From assembly GCA_905614375.1 (NCBI GenBank), contig CAJQSP010000058.1, positions 1 to 11,915 of the forward strand: a stretch of DNA of 11,915 nucleotides, given 5' to 3'. The position numbers and the translations under genes were made by a program. This document shows, piece after piece, positions 7,009-11,915 of the stretch. The DNA comes from an uncultured Dehalococcoidales bacterium (GTDB lineage Bacteria; Chloroflexota; Dehalococcoidia; UBA1151; UBA1328). The stretch's first letter is position 1, and every line of letters begins with the position of its first letter. The notes beneath the pieces are model-generated. The model made no database searches and had not been told where the DNA came from. It saw only the letters and a list, made by a program, of their open reading frames with translations.

Positions 7009-7779
7009 CTATCCAGCTCCTTCACCGCCGTCGACGGGGAGTTCTACGCCGCTGATGAAGTCGGAGTTCGACGAAGCGAGGAATAGCGCAGTGTTTGCTA
7101 CTTCTTCCGGATCGGCGAAACGACCAGTTGGGATTTTGGATAGCTTGGCATCGCGTCTGGGGCTAGCAGGCCATGCGCTTTCGCCCATTGGAGTCATCGT
7201 GACCGTTGGCGCTACGCAGTTGGCTTGCACATTGTGAGGACCGAACTCGACTGCCATCGTTTGAGTCATAAGCTGCAGCGCCGCCTTGGAAGCACAGTAA
7301 GTCGCTCCGGTTGGAATTGCACGAATTGCGCCACGGGAAGAGATGTTTACGATCTTTCCGGATTTTCGTTCGATCATTCCGGGCGCAAATGCCTGGGTGA
7401 GCAGCATCGGAGCTAGCAGATTGACGTTCATGACAGTGTGAAACGTTTCGATATCTACATCGAAGAACGGCTGGTGTTTTGCGACTCCGGCATTGTTGAC
7501 GAGAATGTCGACTCGCCCAAACTTTTCAAGAACGGCATCGGCAAGGTCTTTCACGTCATCGGCATCGCCCATTTCCGCCGTTTTGATCCAGACCTTCACA
7601 CCGTGTTTACGGGCTGCCTCGGCAGTTTGCTCCAGTTCTTCTTCGTTACGAGCTGTGAGAGCGAGATCGGCTCCCGCAGCGGCAAACAGTTCGGCAATCG
7701 ATACACCGATGCCCTTTGAGGCTCCGCTGATGAAGGCGATTTTGCCTTTTAGAGAAATCGTTGGAGATGAAGTGGTCAT
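7009..7779 (-). CDS. SDR family NAD(P)-dependent oxidoreductase
   Basis: This 256-residue protein is a classical short-chain dehydrogenase/reductase. Visible are the cofactor motif GASKGIG (19-25), NNAG (95-98), the catalytic Asn120 in NVN, Ser148 in NISSRG and the YCASK pair Tyr161/Lys165. All four tetrad residues are present. Arg44 after the second strand (TARNEEEL) hints at NADP(H) preference, though this is not decisive. The C-terminal PVDGG motif is typical. It starts with ATG, and AAAGG nine bases upstream overlaps the stop codon of the M48 gene (12-base gap), so it is very likely the last gene of the same transcript. A hydroxyacid, sugar-acid or alcohol substrate would suit the upstream enolase-superfamily genes; that is inference. 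Confidence 0.93.
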   Translation of the reverse strand: MTTSSPTISLKGKIAFISGASKGIGVSIAELFAAAGADLALTARNEEELEQTAEAARKHGVKVWIKTAEMGDADDVKDLADAVLEKFGRVDILVNNAGVAKHQPFFDVDIETFHTVMNVNLLAPMLLTQAFAPGMIERKSGKIVNISSRGAIRAIPTGATYCASKAALQLMTQTMAVEFGPHNVQANCVAPTVTMTPMGESAWPASPRRDAKLSKIPTGRFADPEEVANTALFLASSNSDFISGVELPVDGGEGAG

Positions 7780-7791
7780 AGGTACAGGCCT

Positions 7792-8958
7792 TTATTTGTT
7801 GTGTGAAATCGGCGTCCAGCTGTTTGCACGATCGATTCGGTGTTGTATCGATGGATGAGAATGGAACAAGAATTCGACGATTGCGTTTGGACTCTTCTGA
7901 GAGAGATTTTGGTCGCCGAGTTTGTTCATGGCTGAGATAAATTCGTCACGCATTCCGGTGAGGTTGAGTGCGTATAGGTCGGCGGCGGTTTCGGCTTTGC
8001 GAGATAGCCAATTCGAGAATGGTAGAGCCACCAACGAGACGCCTGCTCCGACGATAAGAACGAGCGGGAGCCCGGCGATATCGTCTATGCTGCGAAGTCC
8101 GAGCGAATCGATCCAAGCTGCAAGAGCTAGATCGATGACGAAGAAACTAATAAATATTAGAGCTGTCGATACGGCAAGCATCTTCCAAACGTCCCATCGA
8201 ACGTGATGGCCAAGCTCATGGGCCATCACGACTTCGATCTCTTCGATGGAGTTCGATTCGATTAGCGTGTCGGAGATGATGATGCGCCGTGTTCGTCCCC
8301 AGCCAGTTACGGCAGCGTTGGCTTTAGACGTTTTGTCGCCAAGATGCCAAACGTAGATGCCTTGAACGTGAGTGCCAATTTGATCAGCAAGGTCGAATAA
8401 ACGGCCTTTGAGTTCACCTTCTGGAATTGGCTCGAATTTGTAGAATAGCGGCATTAGGAGTACTGGAACCAGAGCCATAAGGATGATGACTAGAATCGTC
8501 GCCCCGATCGCTGCCCACAGCCACCATGTATCGGGTTGAGATCGTAACAACCAGTACATGCCGGATATTAGACCAACAAGGAGTAATGACTGCAGCAGCG
8601 TTCCTTTGAGCCAGTCATAAATCCAACTACCGATGGAAACTTTGCCTAGACCGAATTGCTTTTCTACGATGAACCCCGAGTACATCTCGAGCGGGAATTC
8701 GATTATTTGAAAACCAACACCAGTAACCAACAAAAACAGCACAACTACTAGCGCTGAGGACGAGGTCCAGCCTTCGGCTAAGTTGCGGATGGCTTCGGAT
8801 CCGCCTGAAAGCAAGAAAACTAGTGGTATCACTACGTTCAATGCCATCGATACGATTGAGATCGTTAGTTTTACGCGCTGGTAGCTTCTGGCGTTCGGCA
8901 GACTGAGTGCGTCTGTCGAGTGGTTCGTTGTCTGATCTGTTGTTTCGGGTGAGGTCAT
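7792..8958 (-). CDS. M48 family membrane metalloprotease, Ste24/CAAX prenyl protease 1-like
   Basis: This 388-residue membrane protein has hydrophobic segments at about 31-51, 67-90, 121-138, 146-172, 261-281 and 295-313. The zinc motif HELGHH (247-252) gives His247, Glu248 and His251, and Glu323 in KAETAADLYAL is the expected third ligand. FPLEMYSGFIVEKQFGL (88-104) and the C-terminal FHSHPSIQHRI match the Ste24 group rather than the shorter HtpX. Eukaryotic Ste24 trims CAAX prenylated proteins; bacterial members lack that substrate and more likely act in membrane protein quality control. It begins 11 bases after the stop of an enolase-superfamily gene and is followed at 12 bases by the SDR, an unexpected partner for catabolic genes. 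There is no clear Shine-Dalgarno, so translation may depend on the upstream gene. Confidence 0.92.
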   Translation of the reverse strand: MTSPETTDQTTNHSTDALSLPNARSYQRVKLTISIVSMALNVVIPLVFLLSGGSEAIRNLAEGWTSSSALVVVLFLLVTGVGFQIIEFPLEMYSGFIVEKQFGLGKVSIGSWIYDWLKGTLLQSLLLVGLISGMYWLLRSQPDTWWLWAAIGATILVIILMALVPVLLMPLFYKFEPIPEGELKGRLFDLADQIGTHVQGIYVWHLGDKTSKANAAVTGWGRTRRIIISDTLIESNSIEEIEVVMAHELGHHVRWDVWKMLAVSTALIFISFFVIDLALAAWIDSLGLRSIDDIAGLPLVLIVGAGVSLVALPFSNWLSRKAETAADLYALNLTGMRDEFISAMNKLGDQNLSQKSPNAIVEFLFHSHPSIQHRIDRANSWTPISHNK

Positions 8959-8969
8959 ATTGTTGGCGA

Positions 8970-10079
8970 TTAGGAGACGATAGCGATCTTGTTACGTTCG
9001 ATAAGTGCGAAATCGATGTCGGCGCCGAGTCCAGGTTTGTTGAATGCGTGAACATTGCCGTCAGAATCGACTTCGATGTCGGTTTCGAGACCGTATTTTT
9101 GTGCCCCCGAAGGTAACAATACTTCGAAGAATTCGCAGTTCTTCATTGCCATTATTGTGTGAAGATTGGCTACGTTATTCAATGAGTTACCACCGTGATG
9201 AACCTCGTAGTTCATATGAAAAGCCTCTGCGAGGTGGGCGGTTTTCATAAGAGCTGTAATACCGCCCTTGATCGCTACATCGCCTCTTAGGTAGTCGGTA
9301 GCCTTTTCGACTAACCACGGTGCGTAAGCGGTGAAACTTCCAGGCGAATATTCGGTCGCCATCAACGGAATGTGAAGTAACTGCTTCAGCTTGGTGTAGT
9401 TGTAGATATCATCATCGGCGAGCGGATCTTCGTACCAGTAGTAGTCGAGTTCCTGGATTGCTCTTCCGACTCGAAGAGCCTGCGGATAGTCGTAAGCCCA
9501 TGTCGAATCGAGCATAAGGGTGTGATGATCACCGACCGCTTCGCGAATTTGAATGCAGCATTCAATATCGAGTTCGGGATTAGTCGGCGGGTGGATTTTG
9601 TATGCAGTCCAGCCTTCGCTCTTCATCTGCGCAGCTTCCTCTGCGTACACTTCAGGCTCTTGATAGACGGTCGATGAGGCGTATGCCTTCACGGTTGTTC
9701 GGTACGTCCCTAGAAGCTGGTGGATTGGCATATTGGCTGTCTTGCCAGCGATATCCCATAGGGCGATGTCACACGCACCCACGACTCTGATTCCTGCTTT
9801 GCGAGTGAGTTGACTTAGTAACTGCCATAGACGCTCACGGTTGAGAGGATTTTGGCCGACCAAAACCGGCTTTAGGTATTTGATAAGCGACTGAACGTCG
9901 AGGCTCGCTGGTTGACTAGCGCTTCCAAGAAACGCGTGACCTTCAATGCCTTCGTCGGTGGAAATGTTCACCAGCCCAAGATCGGATTCGCCGCCGATTT
10001 TGCCCGACAGCGGACTGTAGTGGGTAGTCGGGATGCCTTTCCACTTGAATAGCGTCACGGTTACGTCGGTGATTTTCAT
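8970..10079 (-). CDS. Enolase-superfamily enzyme, mandelate racemase/muconate lactonizing type, KxH variant
   Basis: This 369-residue protein has the capping domain followed by the (beta/alpha)7-beta barrel. The metal ligands are Asp191 (LMLDSTW), Glu217 (YWYEDP) and Glu243 (MATEY). An Asp267-His294 dyad (LRGDVAIKGG and YEVHHGG) matches the mandelate racemase/glucarate dehydratase class. The lysine motif reads YKIHP: Lys161 is kept, but His163 stands where mandelate racemase has Lys166. All metal ligands and the His-Asp dyad are intact, so an active acid-sugar dehydratase or epimerase is likely, with the second face of the active site altered. Start ATG; GGAG lies 10 bases upstream, somewhat far. 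It follows its paralogue after 102 bases and precedes the M48 gene by 11 bases. Substrate unknown. Confidence 0.9.
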   Translation of the reverse strand: MKITDVTVTLFKWKGIPTTHYSPLSGKIGGESDLGLVNISTDEGIEGHAFLGSASQPASLDVQSLIKYLKPVLVGQNPLNRERLWQLLSQLTRKAGIRVVGACDIALWDIAGKTANMPIHQLLGTYRTTVKAYASSTVYQEPEVYAEEAAQMKSEGWTAYKIHPPTNPELDIECCIQIREAVGDHHTLMLDSTWAYDYPQALRVGRAIQELDYYWYEDPLADDDIYNYTKLKQLLHIPLMATEYSPGSFTAYAPWLVEKATDYLRGDVAIKGGITALMKTAHLAEAFHMNYEVHHGGNSLNNVANLHTIMAMKNCEFFEVLLPSGAQKYGLETDIEVDSDGNVHAFNKPGLGADIDFALIERNKIAIVS

Positions 10080-10097
10080 ATGTCTTTAGCTCCGGGC

Positions 10098-10111
10098 GTC
10101 ACTGTCGTGAC
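10098..10111. promoter_or_regulatory. Small palindrome upstream of the KxH enolase gene, possible operator
   Basis: GTCAC (10098-10102) and GTGAC (10107-10111) form a perfect inverted repeat with a 4-base centre, 19-32 bases upstream of the start at 10079. It could be an operator or a small leader hairpin. Five-base arms can arise by chance. Confidence 0.2.
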
Positions 10112-10142
10112 TTTGTCGCCAGAGCATCTGCCCTTCCCCTAA

Positions 10143-10172
10143 CCCCTTCCCCAAGGAAGGGGGGCTGTTTTA
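10143..10172. terminator. GC-rich hairpin between the two enolase-superfamily genes
   Basis: CCCCTTCC (10143-10150) pairs with GGAAGGGG (10155-10162) around CCAA. A further C-rich copy (cccttcccc) lies just upstream at 10131-10139 and could compete for pairing. A short T run follows on the plus strand (10168-10171), but the flanking genes are transcribed on the minus strand, where no T tract follows. It may be an intergenic repeat or an attenuating hairpin rather than a true terminator. Confidence 0.4.
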
Positions 10173-10181
10173 GAGAGTTTA

Positions 10182-11369
10182 TTAAAAGAACGGTTGCGAA
10201 TCTACGGTGGTATCGACGATTAGTGCATCACCCTTTGTGAAGCGTTCGAGGACGTTTTCGTCGATTTCGATACCTAGTCCGGGTGCTGCTGGCACTTCGA
10301 CTCGGCTGTTCGATTGAGTGAAGAACGGAGTCGTTAGATTTTCTCGAACTGGATGAGGCGTTTGATCGAACTCCAGCACTGATTCGTTCTGGTACGGGAT
10401 GTTTGTTTGCCCGATCTGCCCGATTGGCTGAAGCGCCAGTGAATGTAGAGCCGCCGCGAAGCTGATACCGGTACCCCAAAAATGTGGATTGAATTTAATG
10501 CCGAACGCCTGTGCCATGAGTCCGACTCGGTGCATTTCCGAAGGACCACCAACTCCGCAAATGTCGGGTTGGATGATGTCGAACGTCCGCTCGGCGAGTC
10601 GAGGAGCGAACTCCCAGCGAGTCGACAGACTTTCGCCGCCTGAAATAGGAATTGGTGACTTTTCTTGCACCATATTATTGGCAACGAAATCACGTGATGC
10701 GCACGGCTCCTCGAACCAAGTGATGTCTTGATCGGCAACCATGTTGGCGAAGGTTAGTGCGCTCGACGGATCGTACGATTCGTTTGCATCGAACATCAGG
10801 CGTACATCCGGACCGATTTCCTTACGTGTTGCTCTGACACGTTCTGCATCTTCCTTTAGAGACAGCGCACCGATCTTCATTTTCATTCCTGTGAAGCCTT
10901 CCTCGACGTATCCAGCGGCTTCTTTAAGATGAGGAGGCAGCGCGTAGTTATCGACGTAGTAAAGACCGGTTGCGTAGACCGCTATCGAATCGTGCAGCCT
11001 TCCGCCCATCACTTCAGCAACGGCTCTGCCTGTCGTTTTGCCGACGACGTCGTGCAGCGCTGTATCTATTGCACTTGCTGCCATTACCGCTACGCCGGTG
11101 TACATGTGGCTTTGGAACGTGGCTCGGTGGATCTTGTGCCAGATCTGTGAGATATTTTCCGGGTTTTCCCCAATCGCCAATTGTGAGATAGAAGCGATCG
11201 CCGCTACTGTTTCTGAAGAGCCGTACGTTTCTCCCCAGCCAACCACACCGTCATCGGTGAATAATTTGAGGACGACAACGCTGCGAGTGTTGGTCCAGCG
11301 TTGCGACCAGCCGAATGGTTGATCGAGTTCGGCTTCAACGTATCGGACTTCGATGCGGGATATCTTCAT
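10182..11369 (-). CDS. Enolase-superfamily enzyme, mandelate racemase type, KxK
   Basis: This 395-residue protein carries the full mandelate racemase set: Lys163 and Lys165 (MKMKIG), metal ligands Asp194 (FDAN), Glu220 (WFEEP) and Glu246 (GGES), Asp269 (QPDICG) and His296 (NPHFWG). These numbers fall one below those of Pseudomonas mandelate racemase (164, 166, 195, 221, 247, 270, 297), so spacing is nearly unchanged through the barrel. The C-terminal LEFD...PHPVREN segment is also usual for the subgroup. Such enzymes abstract a proton alpha to a carboxylate, then racemise, epimerise or dehydrate. A hydroxy-acid or sugar-acid substrate is likely but not determinable. Start ATG with no clear Shine-Dalgarno. 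It follows the aldo/keto reductase by 78 bases and precedes a divergent paralogue, suggesting a catabolic cluster. Confidence 0.93.
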   Translation of the reverse strand: MKISRIEVRYVEAELDQPFGWSQRWTNTRSVVVLKLFTDDGVVGWGETYGSSETVAAIASISQLAIGENPENISQIWHKIHRATFQSHMYTGVAVMAASAIDTALHDVVGKTTGRAVAEVMGGRLHDSIAVYATGLYYVDNYALPPHLKEAAGYVEEGFTGMKMKIGALSLKEDAERVRATRKEIGPDVRLMFDANESYDPSSALTFANMVADQDITWFEEPCASRDFVANNMVQEKSPIPISGGESLSTRWEFAPRLAERTFDIIQPDICGVGGPSEMHRVGLMAQAFGIKFNPHFWGTGISFAAALHSLALQPIGQIGQTNIPYQNESVLEFDQTPHPVRENLTTPFFTQSNSRVEVPAAPGLGIEIDENVLERFTKGDALIVDTTVDSQPFF

Positions 11370-11426
11370 CTGTTGTCAACGAACTTTCTAACGGAATGAT
11401 TGGTCATCGCTGGAGACGGCGAATAT

Positions 11427-11446
11427 AAAACGAGCCTTTGGCTTTT
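11427..11446 (-). terminator. Weak hairpin with T run after the aldo/keto reductase
   Basis: On the minus strand, just after the stop codon, AGCC and GGCT (11443-11440 and 11436-11433) form a 4-bp stem with an AAA loop, followed two bases later by TTTT (11430-11427). It could attenuate transcription into the enolase gene, but the stem is short. Confidence 0.25.
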
Positions 11447-11447
11447 C

Positions 11448-11915
11448 TTATGTGCGTTGTGCCCAATCATTGTCGAGCTTCTCGAATCTTGACTTTAGCT
11501 CTTCAATCACTGACGCCGGAATCGGTAGATCGTTATCGATCTGCTTGATGTTGGTAGCCATGTGAGATGGATTAGTAGTTCCAACAATCGCCACGTTGGC
11601 GTTCGGATCACCGAGCGTGTAGCCAAGCGACGTGAGAATTCCGTCTTCCGGCTCATTTTCGATTAGGCCGAGTGATCGTATCTCTTTGGCACGTAGTAGG
11701 TAAGGAGTGTTGTATCGACCTGCGTCATCGATTCCTGCTTCTGGGCGTGACTTGCCCCATACGCCACCGGCGATAGGCCGTTTGATGATCGTGCCCATGC
11801 CCTGCGCTGTTGCTTTTTCCAACAGGCCTGATGTTCGCGCTCGCTGCTCGACAAGGTTGTAACTGGTTTGGAGAGTAGCGAACAATCCTGAATCGACTGC
11901 CCAATGAGCGGCATC
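11448..11915 (-). CDS. Aldo/keto reductase, C-terminal part (cut by the window edge)
   Basis: The frame is open to the right edge, and about 155 C-terminal codons are visible. The segment LFATLQTSYNLVEQRA followed by GMGTIIKRPIAGG matches the end of the aldo/keto reductase TIM barrel, where the substrate-side loop and the strand leading to the cofactor site lie. VAIVGTTNPSHMATNI is the NADP(H) phosphate-binding loop region near the C-terminus. The catalytic Asp, Tyr, Lys and His lie in the missing N-terminal part and cannot be checked. The TTG at 11885 is internal, not a start. Being first in line with two enolase-superfamily genes and an SDR fits carbonyl/alcohol redox in the same catabolic set. 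Confidence 0.85.
   Translation of the reverse strand, partial: DAAHWAVDSGLFATLQTSYNLVEQRARTSGLLEKATAQGMGTIIKRPIAGGVWGKSRPEAGIDDAGRYNTPYLLRAKEIRSLGLIENEPEDGILTSLGYTLGDPNANVAIVGTTNPSHMATNIKQIDNDLPIPASVIEELKSRFEKLDNDWAQRT

Overview
The window looks like a chromosomal segment of a free-living, probably marine, heterotrophic bacterium. The best guess is a SAR202-type member of the Chloroflexota (Dehalococcoidia). Three things support this: two adjacent but divergent enolase-superfamily (mandelate racemase type) genes lying with aldo/keto reductase and short-chain dehydrogenase genes; a secreted beta-propeller protein on a long Pro-Thr-Ala stalk with a C-terminal membrane anchor, a style common in Chloroflexota; and free use of TTG starts with weak Shine-Dalgarno sites. 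The placement is inference. No rRNA or marker gene is present.

Layout. Bases 1-1462 (+) hold the 3' part of a large extracytoplasmic solute-binding protein made of at least two tandem LivK-like domains. Convergent to it, 3382-1537 (-) is one gene for a surface-anchored TolB-like propeller protein, split into two overlapping reading frames by a single +1 shift near 2815-2845. After a divergent spacer (3383-3598), the plus strand carries an S9 prolyl-oligopeptidase-family peptidase (3599-5551), an LmbE/PIG-L deacetylase (5611-6315) and a DnaQ-like exonuclease (6406-6939). A hairpin lies in the convergent spacer before the minus-strand block.

The minus-strand block, in transcription order, is: aldo/keto reductase (cut by the right edge, 11915-11448), KxK enolase-superfamily enzyme (11369-10182), KxH enolase-superfamily enzyme (10079-8970), Ste24-type M48 membrane protease (8958-7792) and SDR oxidoreductase (7779-7009). 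The last three genes are only 11-12 bases apart and are probably one transcript.

How they may work together. The solute-binding protein, the surface protein and the S9 peptidase/LmbE pair fit uptake and hydrolysis of organic compounds. The enolase-superfamily/AKR/SDR group fits racemisation, dehydration and redox of hydroxy acids or sugar acids. Substrates cannot be read from sequence. No tRNA, rRNA, CRISPR array, insertion sequence, phage gene or known defence system was seen. No gene-free stretch exceeds about 220 bases. The less ordinary observations are the tandem solute-binding protein, the frameshifted propeller gene with a duplicated HTH-like motif in its exported part, and the KxH enolase paralogue.
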